The notes below the pieces were generated by a model. It was not told the DNA's origin, searched no databases, and saw nothing but the letters and a program-made list of their open reading frames with translations. DNA of 64,000 bases, taken from assembly GCA_003255065.1 (NCBI GenBank), contig QAOA01003192.1:523846-587845 (forward strand), written 5' to 3'. Shown in pieces: positions 26,703-40,219 of the stretch. A program made the translations under genes and the position numbers. The first letter of the stretch is position 1. Every line of letters begins with the position of its first letter. Source of the stretch: Cercis canadensis. Taxonomy: Eukaryota; Streptophyta; Magnoliopsida; Fabales; Fabaceae.

Positions 26703-27545
26703 ACTTGCTGTAATTGAAACAATCTACCTATTTTTTTTTAAAAAAATAATTTGCCAAACAAATTGGAAAAAGAAAAGGCTGGATGTTAGGTAGCATTTTT
26801 AACTTGTATATATTGAAAATAAAATGAAAGCAATTAATCAATAGCAGTGAAACACTTGATAGTGCCACGCCGTTGAGTAACTTTTTATTAGATTTTATTC
26901 ACAAATCTAACCCAATTAGATTAAAATAATCAGATATATAAAATGATTTATCCATAAAATACATTAATTTAGTTTTCTTTTTTTTGAGTATGCTTTCACT
27001 GATCGTATGCTTTCTATCCTCTGAATGGCTTGAAATTTTGCTAGTTTGATCATTATAATATGGGTTTGACGATTTTATTCGTAAATAACATTTGGGAGAA
27101 AAATCATTAACATGGGTGTGAAATTAATATGGTTCGAACTTGAGACCTCAATCTTATTGAGAGATCCTTAGACAAATTATACTATGTGTGCTTATTACAA
27201 GAAGGTACGTATCTATTTGTCACCTGTATAATTATGATTATCATTTTCTTAGATTAAATTTTAGTTACAGCTTGTTTGGAACATTAGTATTTCTAGAGTT
27301 GAACTCATTTATAAATGTATTCTTGCATGACACTTTGTTTGAAATAATACTAATTGTAGAATTAAATAATTTATAAATAATTTTGCATGAAATATTTGTA
27401 AATTTATAAATCCTACGCTTTTTTAATGAGAGAGTAAATTTTTTAATGAATTTTTCATTTATATTTCAAAGATACTCCAAACACATTATTAATATATATT
27501 TCTAACTATTTCTTGGTTGGCACACATAAATCACTGACTCTTAGG

Positions 27546-28003
27546 GTTTGTTTGGGAGTTAAAATTAAGGAGAAATGAGTAAATGTGTTCATCCCCTTGT
27601 TTGAGAGTTCAAGATTAAAAAAGAAAAATAAATCAAGGGATAACCTCAAACCTTCATATTCCTTTTTCGCTTTCACTTTTGTGTTCTTCCAATTTAGAAA
27701 GTTTGAAGATGAAAGAATAATAGTTTACTATTATACCTTTATTTATTTCTTTAAATTCTTTTTCAAATACTATTTAGATAACATTATTAAATATTATATT
27801 AAATATATTTACTTTATAAATAAAAGATAAATTTGTAAAATTATAAATTTTTATTTATTTAATTTCCTTTTATCTCATTTTGCTCATTTTAATCATCCAA
27901 ACAAAGGAAATAAAAACTCTCCATTTCCTTTCCCTTCCTTTTCCTCTCTTTCCTCTCCTCTCCTTTTTTTTTTCCCTCACTTCAAACTCCCAAACATAAC
28001 CTT
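27546..28003. mobile_element. Tourist-like MITE, copy 1 of 3
   Basis: Left end GGGTTTGTTTGGGAGTT and right end CAAACTCCCAAACATAACC are imperfect inverted repeats, flanked by TTA on both sides. This fits the 3-bp TTA/TAA target duplication of PIF/Harbinger-derived Tourist elements. The body includes ATACTATTTAGATAACATTA and a CT-rich right part. The same element occurs inverted at 56228-56690 and 61085-61566. Confidence 0.75.
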
Positions 28004-30298
28004 AATTGTAAGAAAATCACATTTATATGAATAATATACTATTGATTTCCCCAACTTACCCTATTCTTTAAGGCGAGCATAGAGATTTTCATGGAAGCAT
28101 GCAAGTGAAGATAAATAGAAGTAGAACATGATCGTTGGCCTAGCCCAGAATAGACATAAAGTAATGGAATACATATGTAGGACATAAGGGGTCATTAATT
28201 GTTTAGACTTTAGTCCCTACGTCCTTGCCACTACTTTAAATTTTTGTTTCTCGATCATCAATGAAAGAACAATTGATTGTTCTCAATCTTATCTCTCACA
28301 TTTTATTTCCTACAGATATTTTCATATTAGTACATACTTTGTTTTCAATCTCTGAGTCAACAAAACACTATGAAGTTTTTCATGACGAATGTAAATATAA
28401 AAATTATGAGGCAAATATCTAATCTCTAGTGTGTTTATATTATTTACTTATGAAGTAGCATACGAAATCAATAAAAATAGTATAGCTTAATATATTATTT
28501 ATATTCATTACTAAGACCCAAATTACCTTTGACCTAATCACCTAAATTATCAAAATACCCTTAATGTCTCTATAAACGCTGCTTTTCTAACAAGTATTAT
28601 CACTTTTTTTTTACTTTCTTCATTTATTGTTTTATCTACTCGAGACTGATATAACTTGATCTTCAAAGTCTGAATATTTTTAATCTGATTCTTAGTTCAC
28701 TTGTGTTACTGTACAAATAAGACCGCCTGAAACCTGTCGGGACTTGACTTTGACCCATAAGCCTGACCAGCAAACCTACCCATCCTAAACTCGTCCTCAA
28801 CACATGTATTGTCATATATATATATATTAACAAGCAAGTTCAAAAGACCCAAAATAAAGTTTAGGGACAAAATAGATTGAGGTAAAAACCAACTGAATCA
28901 AACGTACGTGTACCTTTGTGAAGAATATATAATGCTTCACTAAATGAACAAATTGACCAAAGTTGTTGCCCAAGAAACATGGCCTAGCCTGCGAAAAAAC
29001 TGTTCAGATCTACAAGGGCGAAGTTGCTTCATGCTGTTCTGTGCATGATATAATCTAGCATTGTTGTTTTGCCTTGTTTCATATGTTTGACAATATCTTA
29101 ATCCCAATTGTTTAATACTTTCATGGATCAATAATATTTTATCACCCATATTATGGAGTTTTTTTATGAATTGTAATGGAGCCCTATCACCCATATTATG
29201 GAGTTTTTTTTATGAATTGTAATGGAGCCCTTGTCTTTTAATTAAAGCAAACTATAATCTTCTAATTTATTCATTTAACACTCATAAAATAAATTTCATG
29301 CGTGTCAACTATTTTTTATTTTATTTGTAGTTACTTTGTCTCCTATCCATTATCAATAATATATATGCTAAAGTAATTTGTAACGAATAAATTTTTATTA
29401 AGTAGAAAAAATATATTAAGGGTAAGTTAACAACATTGAGAATTTTGAATGATATGTAGGTGCTCTTAAGATTGAATTTCTATGTATAATTATTATTATA
29501 ATGTTATTTTTATAATTGTTTCTAGCATGACTTTTTTGCAAAGATAATAGATGTTGACTTGAAACTTGGTGATTACAAGACACATCTCATTGCAATAAAT
29601 GCTAGTTAGAAATATACATTTGTTGAGTACCCAACCATTGATAGAGATAGGGACTATTAATTCATTCCAAAATTAAACATGAAGCACTCAAATGACCTAA
29701 TCAAGTTTGTGTGCCTATATATATATATATATATATATATCCTTTCTTTGACAATTTTCTTACTTGCTATTCTGCTTCATCAATCTATGTGCATTGAATC
29801 TCAAGTTCTAGCCTTTTTTCAACTTTATACGATGCTGAAAAAAAATTGTAGCGTCACGCAACTTTTATTCATTGATTATTCATAGTTGTGTCCTGTGTGG
29901 CATTTTATCGAGCAGCTGGCGAGTGTGAAAGTTTAGAATTAGAAGGCATTTTTCTTAAATGCTTGGGGATTGGGAGTCTCCATCAACATAGTTACCAATA
30001 TTAGTTCAACTAAACTAAGACTCTCATAAACATTTATAATGCGCGCAGAATTTAGAGACCCGAAGGCAGAGTTGAATAGAAAGGTCTACTGTATTCTTCT
30101 TCTCTTTTACTTTTATTTGAAGAACAATAAATGAGCCTTGAATAGAGGACCACGCCAAAGAGCATTAATATTGGAGGTTGCTTGTTTCTTACGTTGTCCG
30201 TGGGCATTATTGGCTTTAGTTAATATATCACAAAGTTGGTTTAAGGAAAGAGCACGTGTGTCAGATAAGTCAAAGATTTAGGCATGAGTAGGCTCTTC
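28002..30298. other. AT-rich intergenic DNA
   Basis: No convincing gene. An 84-codon open frame on the minus strand (28940-29194) has no recognisable domain and overlaps the tandem repeat at 29140-29230. Contains TA runs at 28816-28828 and 29716-29740. Confidence 0.5.
29140..29230. repeat. 45-bp tandem duplication
   Basis: A unit with ATCACCCATATTATGGAG, a T-run, and GAATTGTAATGGAGCCC is present twice, head to tail, differing by one T in the homopolymer. Confidence 0.85.
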
Positions 30299-30722
30299 GG
30301 GCTCTCTATTTAATATAGTATTTCAGAAATAATTTTATATATTTTTAATTTATTTATTTTAATATTATAATTTTTTAAAAAAAATAAAAAAATATAATAG
30401 ACATGTGAGTACCACTAGACATGCCAGTGGTCACATGACGTCAAACACACTGATAGTCCTATAACGTATCATTTCTTCAGCTGTTATAATAATAAAAAAA
30501 AATTAAAGGAAAAAGTGACAAGAAAGGACATGTCAATGGGCTATTGGCTGGCATATTCTAAGTGGAGAAACTACGTAGCCACTTGTGGTCCCCATATATC
30601 AAAAAAGTTTTATTTTTTGGTTTTTAATTTTTTTGAAATTGTAATATTTAGATAATTATGTTAGAAAGTGTGATAGATGTGTAATTTTATTGTTAAAATG
30701 TAATATTCAAATCAATGAGCCC
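30299..30722. mobile_element. Long-inverted-repeat (foldback-type) element, copy 2
   Basis: The right arm (about 30600-30722; TTTTTAATTTTTTTGAAAT, TGTAATATTTAGATAATTAT, ending TCAATGAGCCC) is clearly related to 24780-24898. A more decayed left arm begins GGGCTC at 30299. The core again carries paired inverted words around GACATG and CCAGTGGTCACATGACG. Confidence 0.55.
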
Positions 30723-31681
30723 AACTACTCGTGCTCAATTTTTTATTTTTATTTTTTATGAGTGATTCGAAACTGTAATTTTTTTTTTTTTTAAGTTTAC
30801 TCATATATTTTACCACTAGATTATATTTAGGATTTTTTTTCCACTAAATACTACACAATATAATATAGTCTATTTCTTATAAAAAAAATATAGTGTAGTT
30901 ATTTCTTTTTAAAATCTCATTCCACATGTTTTTAGTGAGATTTGAATTCAATATTTCTATAATAAATTATTAAGTATTAAATTACTGAAGTGCTCTCTTA
31001 GAGACATTACTTACACCTAGTGATTTACTCATACTCAAGTTTTCAAATGCATATATAATACTCTATTAGTAGTTTAATTTTATTTTGGAATGGACACTAA
31101 TCAATTAGTATGGTATTCATTAAGATAATTAAGTAACAAAAAATATTGTTTATGTTTATGGTAAGATTTTTTTTTTATATAATGACGCATAGATTTGGAT
31201 TAAAAATTTATTATAAATTAATAAGAGTACAAATCTTATTGTTAATTTATATCTAGTGACTTAAGATAAAGAAATTTTAATATCAATGAATTGTCTCTTG
31301 ACTCTCTTTATCATTATCTTCTTCTCTTCCCTCTCCATGAAAACATGGTGCTATGTTATTATCTAGAGTAGTACTAGCGGAGCCAAGTGACATTCCATTT
31401 ATTATACTAAATAATTAAAAAAATATAGACCTTTTTTTTTCAAAAAAAAAAGGAAAAGAAAGTAAACCTTAGGAAAGAGGAATATCATTTGTAAAGTAGT
31501 GTAGATGGATGATCATTTGGTCAAATGAATATATTTTTACCAAATGAAAATAACATATCTAATACCATTCTTTTACACTTTTATTACACATGCATTTAGA
31601 AATATATAAGTTTAACTGAATTACACTAGACTCCACTACAACTTTTACACCTTCTGGGGTTTCATAAGTCTTTTATCAAAA
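30723..31681. other. AT-rich intergenic DNA
   Basis: No gene recognised. Confidence 0.55.
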
Positions 31682-31830
31682 GTATGTGATACTTTTTTAA
31701 TGTGTCAGTATAAAAATCGTTGATGTAAAAATTAGTTAATCTTGATCGTTAAAAATAAACGGCTAAAATTAAATATTTTTACATCAATTATTGTCATGTT
31801 GCTATATCAGATAGCGATCACATATCTCTT
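31682..31830. mobile_element. Palindromic MITE, copy 2 of 3
   Basis: Begins GTATGTGATACTTTTTTAAT and has a central near-palindrome (TTGATCGTTAAAAATAAACGG context). The right part is complementary to the left. It is the counterpart of 54984-55130 and 13264-13420. It sits only about 300 bases upstream of the NOC3 start codon. Confidence 0.6.
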
Positions 31831-31911
31831 TGGTATGTGAGAAATCTCCTTATTAAAATGTGTACTTTTGTGACAGGCCTTGCTTTTAGGTTCGAATCCA
31901 ATCAAAATAAA

Positions 31912-32083
31912 AGCCCATCATGGCCCAAAAATCCTAACTTGGATTACAGAAAATGCCCAACTTGCGTATGACACTGAAAGGCCCAAAAAGGAAAAGGAAA
32001 AGGAAAAAAAAGAAAGGAGGGAAATTTACTACAGTTTTCCTTGCTCTCTGTTTTCTCTGCCACCTTAAAACGTTAAACCCTAA
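31912..32083 (+). promoter_or_regulatory. NOC3 promoter: site II motifs and telo-box
   Basis: Three site II motifs (AGCCCA at 31912-31917, GGCCCA at 31922-31927 and at 31980-31985) are followed by a telo-box AAACCCTAA at 32075-32083, 60 bases before the ATG. This pairing is the known signature of plant ribosome-biogenesis and translation-apparatus genes. No clear TATA box. Confidence 0.7.
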
Positions 32084-32142
32084 ATAAACCCTTTCAGTTC
32101 AGTCAACGACAAATAATATCGCTTTGTTTCTACAATTTCTTG

Positions 32143-35100
32143 ATGGGGAAGAAGCAGAAGCAGAAGGTTGTTCTCCCGCCGGAGCTCCCTCCGGAGATCT
32201 TAGACGACGAAGTTGAAGTTTCCGATGAGGACGTTCAGTACGTGAAGGAGAACAGCGAATATGCCGGCTTGCTTTCAACCTTAGACACACAATCAATCAC
32301 CAAGTTAGAATCTTTGCTCCAACCTTTTACTACTATCTGTTTGTTTATGATTTTATCATCTTAACTGAAATTCTACATTATGCTGCAATTTGGCCTTCCC
32401 CAATTCGATGGTTAATTTTACTAGTAACTAGCTGCATAGATGCATAATTATCCTGAAATTTTTATGTCACGAGTTATAAAAATAAAATAAAATTGCGAAC
32501 TTGTCAATGAAAAGAGTTACCCGAGTAATAGTAAGCTTCATGCTAGAAATGAGAAGCTTGTTAAAACATGGTAACCATATATAATGTAGCCAATGCAGAA
32601 TAAGCTTTCTAAATTGAAAAACAATTTTAGCGTCTTGGGCAGTAATTGTTTTCAGGCTATGTTTGGTTTTCTACTGTACTTATATAGTGCAGCATTTCTG
32701 CTTATGCTTCACCTAATTTGCATTGTTGTTATGGGTTTTTCGTGAGAGATTGAGTTACTGAGGATGAATTTCTTGTACATCTTAAGGCATGTCACTCGAG
32801 TTGCTAATGCCAAAGATGATGCATTGGAGGCTTTGTATGAGAAACGCTTGAGAAAGAATGCTAAGAAAAAAGAAAAAGAAGAGGAAAGTGGTATTGAAGT
32901 TGATCGTGTAGATGCTCTTCCAGTGAAGACCTTGGATGGAAAAATCTATTACCGGACTGGTATGTGATTTTCTTTTTCTTAAAATTTTTCACTGATGCAC
33001 TTGATCACTTTTCTATCAAGTGCTATGGTAACAGTTTTCGTTATCATATTCTGCAGTTCCGAAGACATCAAAATCAGAAAATGGTCCAAGTGAAGAGGAA
33101 ACTGGAGGGGATGATGAGGATGCCAGTGCAGACAAGGGTCTAGTGAAGCTAACTAAGGCAGAAAGGAGACTTAAACTTAAGAAATTGAAGAAAGAGGCAA
33201 AGAAACAAGGGAAAGAGGTGGCTGAAACAGAAGTGCAACAAACTCCACAAGCAGCAGTACTGGTATTGTCCATCAGATTGACAGTTATTTATATCTGCTT
33301 TTGATGGTTTAAAAGCTCACTTTGATTTCTGTTGCTTGATGCTGTATCATTTGTCAATGGAATGACCTAATATTAAATAGATCTATATTCGCAAACATGC
33401 TAATGTTTTATGAATGTGTGGATGAGTCATGTGGTAGTCAACTTTTTGCCATGATTGACTTCATGTGGTGAAAATGCAAATTTATGCTATAATGGAAAAT
33501 TAATGTTTTCCATGTATCTTTTCTTTTGTCTTTCTGCTTTGAAGAAAATATTTTACTGTCAAGGTGCTTAAGTCATCTTTTCCTTTCTCTAATTCTTGTA
33601 GTATGGCACTTAAACAATTCTGTCTATAAAAATTGTCATATTTTATATTTTTCTTCCTGTTCATTGTAAACCTGTATACATTCCCTTGAACTGTTTCCTT
33701 TGTCAGGACAAGAGAGAAAATTATTGAACTCGATATTGTGCATAATTTCTAGTACTTTCTCTATTTTTTTTGTCTAGGCTGAGGTGAAAGAGGATCTTAC
33801 AGCTGAGGAGGCATTTGAAAGTAAGAAGTGTAAACTTGCAGAGTTGGGAAATGCCTTGCTTACAGACCCAGAGTCCAATATTAAGTTTCTGAAGGAGATG
33901 GTGCAAATTTCAAAAGATAATAACCATAGCATTGTCAAACTTGGGCTTCTATCCCTTTTAGCTGTTTTCAAAGACATTATCCCTGGGTAAGTCTCACATT
34001 GATATTCTTCACATTTTAGACATATGGATGATTTGCATTTGGCTTTGTTTGTCAAGACTTTCAATGTTTTAACTTTTCAATATGTGTATGACAGCTACCG
34101 GATCAGACTTCCTACTGAAAAGGAACTGGAAATGAAGGTTTCAAAAACTGTCAGAAAGATGCGGTATTATGAATCAACTCTTCTTTCTGCATACAAGGTA
34201 TGTACTCATGTTTGACTATTAATAAATATAATATTATAACCTGATTTTTCTGTAATGAAATCTTGCTGTCAGAAATGACTTGCAGTGATTGCTGTGGTGT
34301 TTGTTGTTCTCATACTGACTTTTCTAGTTGGCCAAATTTTATGTTATCTTTTTGAATTTGACTAAATATGAACTATCAACTGTTTTATACCACATATGCG
34401 CATGATAGGTTATGCCTCTAAAATGATTTGCCCCCTTTGTTTATATGTGTTGTCAGGCATACCTCCAAAGGCTGATAGCATTAGAAAAGCTGCCCTCATT
34501 TCAGAATGTTGCAGTTCGTTGTGTTTGTACTTTGCTAGATGCACATCCCCATTTCAACTTCCGAGAAAACTTATTGGGTGCTGTTGTTAGCAACATAAGT
34601 TCCACAAATGCCACCATAAGGTTCAGTTTTATCTTTGAACTTGGTCATTTTGCACTATATGAAGCTTCTCCAGAATTTAATTGAATTTCCATGGAAAGAG
34701 CATGAAATAAGAATTAGAAATGCCATGTTATACTGAAGCATAAAATCCATCATCAGCAATGGAAAGTATGCAGTCATTTAGGGAAACTTGATAAAGGAAA
34801 ATTGAAGGGTCATTGTTGGTTTAAAATACTGACTTGCTATTAAAGAGTGTACAGAATATTTTGGCAAGGTTTAGAAGTTATATCTTGTTGGAAGTAATGC
34901 TAACCTGGGAGGAAAAGAATATTATTGTTGAAGTTGCTGTAAAGTCATTGAATTATCCAATATCACTGTGTCCATTTAAAATGCTACATGCTTTATGGTG
35001 CACAGAGACCACTATCTCTGAAACTTGGCACCGAGTTTCATAACTAATTTTTTGTGCCCTTCAATGATTGTAAATTATATCTTTATACGCCGTAGTAAGT

Positions 35101-38100
35101 GTTATATAAATGCAAATAGTTATTCATTATTTAAAATCAAATTGAACAGTATTTTTAAAATTCACTTTTCTGTGTATCTGGGTCTTAAACTTAAGTATTA
35201 GCTCTCTTTAAAATTTCCTAAGCATTGGCACGTTGATCCCTGAATGTTACGGTTAGTAATCTTGGTTTTAAGTTTATTGCTCTAGAATGAGTGGCTGCCG
35301 GGCTTGTAATATTCTTCTATTTCATAAGTCTGTATGCATTGTATATTTCCATTTGCATGTTTAAATTTCCTTCTTCATGTTTTACAGGAAACTATGTTCT
35401 ACTACAATTAAGTCACTGTTTATAAATGAGGGTAAACATGGTGGTGAAGCTACTGTGGAGGCTGTTCGGTTGATTGCTGATCATGTTAAAGCTCATAATT
35501 GCCAATTGCATCCTGATTACATTGAGGTAAGAGCTCCAACCATCAATTCCCCTCTCCCGTGGGGGGGATTACTTCTTTCTTTTGTTTCATTGTGTCTATA
35601 CTTAGTAAATTTTCTGTTGTGCTGATCTACTTGATATTATATTCTTTAGAGTGTGGCAAAACTATGAGGATTAAACCCACTTTATACCAAGTGTGAAAGT
35701 TTTTAAATTCAGCGTTTAATTGTTAAGTGACATCTTTTTATCTCTATCTTCATGTCCAATCTTTTCAATACTTCCTCAGGTTTTCTTGTCTCTGTCATTT
35801 GATGAGGATCTTGGGAAGTCTGTAAAGACAGTCGAGGATCATAAAGGTAAAAACAAGGGAAGTAAGAAGAGGAAAAACTTGGAGGCATCAAGGCAGTTGC
35901 AGGAGAATGACAGAAAGAAAAGTAAGCGAGAATTAATGTCAAAGACAAGAGAGGAGGTAATCATATATTCATAACAATCACTTTATTCTGATTGTTCTGG
36001 CTATTGTGTATCCTTGATAGAGTTATGAGGTGTTCTGTAGGTTGAAGCTGATTACAAGGCTGCATCTTTTACTCCAGATGTTATGGAGCGGAGACAGATG
36101 CAATCTGAAACACTCTCTGCTGTGTTTGAGACATATTTCCGTATCTTGAAGCACACAAAAGAGTTAATGGTTGCCAGGTGTGTTCCTATATCATGTATTA
36201 GAGTGAGGCTTATGGGTTTATAAACCCATTAATATTTTGAATGAGATGGTTAATCAAATAAACCCATTGCTGTGACTTCTGCTTTTTAGCTATTACTATC
36301 ATCTCTCTCTCTCGTGATTATTGCTGTGGTTGGTTTGGGAGGTATTTGTTTTCTTTATGGATAGAGGAGCAAGTAAAGGAAAAAAAAAANNNNNNNNNNN
36401 NNNGGGGGGGGGGGGGGGGGGGGGGGGGGAAGTGGGGGAGGAGTAGTATTTCTGCATTAAAAATTCATCTAGAGAGAGTGGGCGAATTATTCCCACTTCT
36501 TTTTGCAATTTCTGATTTCACACACCTTATGCCACTAGAAGCTTAGCAGTTAAATTATCTGAACGTTTTGTGATTTCACAGTTAAGGGATTTTCAATTCA
36601 AAAATGTTAGTGGTACTATAGGAGGACTGCTCGGATAGAAAACTTGGAATGTCAAAGGACAGTTTCGTAGCCTTCTGTCAGTTCAGAGATGATGGTTAGG
36701 AAATTTTGTATTTGTCATATGAACTTTTATCCTAATATCTACTTGTTAATGGAAGGCCAGATTCAATTTGTATATTCTCCCTTTTAGTTTTTGTTTATCT
36801 TGAACCTTTACCATCTCTTGGATGAGAATTGGTCAATTTCTGTCTAGCCAGTTGATAATTTTCTCTCACTTTCTTTGTCAGACCTGAAGCAGATCTTGGG
36901 TCACCGTCTGCTGCAGTTGGATCCCACCCATTGCTGGCTCCTTGTCTTAAAGGACTGGGAAAATTTTCACATCTGATTGACCTTGATTTTATGGGTGATC
37001 TTATGAACCATTTGAAAATGCTAGCTTCTGGTGGTAGCAACTCTGGCTATACTTCTGAGAAATGTCCTAAATGTTTGACTGTATCTGAGCGTCTCCAGTG
37101 CTGCATTGTTGCTTTTAAAGTGATGAGGAACAATCTTGATGCCTTGAAGGTTGATTTACAGGACTTCTTCGTCCATCTTTACAATCTTTTACTTGAATAC
37201 AGGCCAGCAAGGTTTGCACTAAACACGACTTCCCTAAAATCATGAATGTAGTGATTCATAAATTCCAATTTCTGAAAATCTCCGGGTCATGCAGGATAGA
37301 ATGTTTTAGCTGTAAATACTTCCATTTATGTGTTCATATGTGTGGGCTTGTATGTGTCTGTCAATTTGCATTCAAACAATTTGTAATGCTATAAAATCAT
37401 AAATTAGACCAACAAATTATGCTTTTATTTGAAAAATGTTTATTTCTTCCATGTATGTTCCTGAAGGATCCATAGTTAACACAAAGCAATATTAGGATTA
37501 ACATGTTCTTTTGTTTCCTGTAGATTACAAGTGAAATGCACCTTTATTAGCTAATTTTCTACTTGGTTTTAATCTTTTAATTCATTTTAAACAGAGATCA
37601 AGGTGAGGTGTTAGCAGAAGCTCTGAAGATTATGTTGTGTGAAGATAAACAACATGACATGCAAAAGACTGCTGCATTTGTAAAACGTTTGGCTACATTG
37701 TCACTGTGCTTTGGGTCTGCAGAGTCCATGGCTGGTATGTTTTAGTATTCCAGTACTGACCTTCTGTGCTACCTTAAGAACTGAAAACTAAAAGAAAATG
37801 AAAATGAAAAGAAAAGAAATAGAAGCAATGCCTTGATATTTGGTTCTCCTTTTGAACATTTTTCAGCCTTGGTCACGGTAAAGCATCTCCTTCAGAAGAA
37901 TGTGAAGTGCAGAAATCTCTTGGAAAATGATACAGGAGGAGGCTCAGTTTCAGGCATGATTGCGGTAAGCTTGCTATTTTTATCTACTTCTGTTTTTATG
38001 CTTGGAAAGATGCACATTCTGTTCCTCTGTGCTCAGAATTTTTGCTCTTCTTTTTTTGTTTTCTATAGATAAAAGAAATTTTGCTATCTTGTTTTTATAA

Positions 38101-39293
38101 ATAAAATATGCAAGAAGAATTATAAGAAAAGATGCAGCCTGTTATTAACCTCTTAAGGAATCATAGGAAATGAAAAAAATGAAAAGAAACAAAAAGTACA
38201 TCAAAACAAGAAGGCCCCACAATTCTTTTCAATATCCACAAAAGACAACCCCTTAGAAACTCCAGAACTTGAATCTCTTGAGATAAAGATGATGCTTCTA
38301 TTTGTTTAAGTTGCGTTCTTATGAAGTTAACAAAATAAGAGTGAAGTGTTACAGGGGTTTCTTGTGTAAATATCAAGAGTGCGATATATAACCTTTATTT
38401 ATATTTAGTTTATTGTGCTTGTTACAAAGTTGAAAGACTAATGAATGGCGATGGAGGCTAGGTGATGGTGGGTTTGGCAACAGGGACGTTGGTTAGTGGT
38501 GATGGTGGCAATGATGACCTTCAAAAGTCAAACAGTTAATTTCAGATTGCCAGAAGAATCAATGTAGAAAAACATTTAGAAAAGTGAAATGGCAGGATAG
38601 AATATAGCTTGTAAATATGAAATATAACAAAGCAAGTTACAGTGCAGACATGCATATGAACTCGTGGATGTTGGATAAAATTAGAAATATGTTACATAGG
38701 TTTGAGCCAGGATCATGATATTCCTGTCTGTCTTTTACTATGCACATACTAGCGACTGATCTCTCTCTCTTTCTCTCTCTTCTGATATACAGAAATATCA
38801 ACCATATTCCACAGACCCCAATTTAAGCGGTGCTCTTGCCTCGGTACTTTGGGAACTCAATCTTTTGTCCAGGCATTATTATCCAGCTATATCAACAATG
38901 GCCTCAAGCATTTCAAGCATGGGTAGTGCTCATAACCAAGTCTATCTCTCTGTTGTCTCGCCTCAACAAGCTTTTAAAGACTTTTCCCTTGAGAAAGAAT
39001 CATTTGCATCACAAAGTGGCATCGCAAAATTAAATATCAAGAGGAAAAGAGGAAATGATCCTTCCACATCACCTGGCATCAAGTCTACAACAGTTTCGAG
39101 TTCATTTGATGAGGATGAGGTGCAAAGGAAACTTTCTTACCATTTTACGCTTCTTGGTGACATTAAGGAGAATGAAAGATTGAGAAGTGAGTTGGATAGA
39201 ACTACATTAGCACTACAGCGTTTTGAACAATATAAGAAACAAAAGAAGCAAAGATCAAAACCAAAAAGTAAAAAAGCAGCAAGTGCTCGGTGA
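32143..39293 (+). CDS. NOC3: NOC3-like nucleolar complex protein
   Basis: Thirteen exons join without any break: 32143-32303, 32787-32959, 33057-33262, 33778-33986, 34095-34197, 34457-34620, 35388-35526, 35780-35956, 36041-36177, 36882-37211, 37595-37734, 37867-37964, 38793-39293. The sum is 2538 nt, about 845 residues, the usual size. Start MGKKQKQKVVLPPELPPEIL; then HVTRVANAKDDALEALYEKR, a Lys-rich nuclear-targeting stretch (KLKKLKKEAKKQ), the NOC3 domain (about residues 195-290, with YRIRLPTEKELEMKVSK and MRYYESTLLSAYK), a helical-repeat middle, the CBF/Mak21-type C-terminal domain (about 490-750, with HYYPAIS), and a basic tail. Known role: with NOC2 it moves pre-60S ribosomal particles from nucleolus to nucleoplasm; in yeast it also helps load replication factors. 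All borders are GT-AG. A poly-A/N/poly-G assembly gap lies in intron 9, outside coding sequence. The TTG three bases upstream is not the start; the ATG at 32143 is. Confidence 0.93.
36381..36429. other. Assembly gap between poly-A and poly-G
   Basis: A run of nine A, about 14 Ns (36390-36403) and 26 G in NOC3 intron 9. The long G run next to Ns is a likely sequencing or gap-filling artefact. Confidence 0.85.
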
Positions 39294-40219
39294 TGTATAT
39301 CACCTGTACGTTCTGAGAATTTGCGTAACATTGATTTTCATTCATTGTCTCCATGGTATGTCTTTCCCTCAAGTTGTGGTTCCAATTCCAGTGGAGACAT
39401 CTGTCTACCAACCAGTGTCATATAAATCAGTTTTGCCTCATTGCTGCCTGGAAATGTAAGTTTTTTTTTTTAATTATTATTATTATATAGAGAGAAGGGA
39501 GGAGATACTGCCACTGTATTTGAGTGCATGGATCTGTGTAAGATTTATTTTCCGTGCGAATAGAACTGAACAAATTGATATAGAGTGATGCTTTTTATAT
39601 TTAAAATTCTTTGGGGTTTGGTATTTGCCTTCACCAATGTCCTTACAGAGTGTTTTTGATAGTTTTTTTTTTGGTCTAATACTAGTCAATTTTTTTTTTT
39701 ATTGTTTTATAATATGACAATATGTACCATAATGATACTAATAATAATTAGTTCAGAATTTCATGCATATTATGGTCTTTCTGATTATATACTCTTATCA
39801 ATACAAACCTATGTCTAAAAATAACCTCTTATTGCCTTGAAAAAAATAAAAATTTACTGAGAAAGCTTTAACATTTTTCTCGTATTGAATTTATCGGATT
39901 ACTCATTTGAACTGAGACGGCTAGGTAAACACCTGCAATATAAGTGATATTATTATCGCGAGGAAATCCGTGGCATGAGAAGAAACAGTTAAGAGGAGCT
40001 TGAGAGTAATTAATATACATCTTATTTTATCTAGAGTTATGTTATTTGCACATCTATAAAATATTTATATTTTTCTCTTAAAAAAATAAATACATATTTT
40101 TTTTTTTATATATACACGAATAAATAGTTGAACATCTTAATTTTTTTTTATAACTCAAGAATTAGGGTCTAACTCTAATTTTTTGATGAAGCCAAATTGT
40201 AACTTTGTATGAGAAACAC
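39294..40219. other. NOC3 3' flank
   Basis: Presumed 3' UTR followed by AT-rich spacer. No gene seen. Confidence 0.5.

Noticed and set aside
26605..26793. Open frame rich in alternating Val and Cys
   Set aside because: It is only a reading of the (AT)n/(GT)n microsatellite.
28940..29194. 84-codon minus-strand frame as a possible gene
   Set aside because: No recognisable domain, and its N-terminal part is the 45-bp tandem repeat. It may be an old gene fragment but nothing supports a function.
36299..36546. Poly-Pro/poly-Gly proteins on either strand
   Set aside because: They are translations of the poly-G and N assembly gap in NOC3 intron 9.
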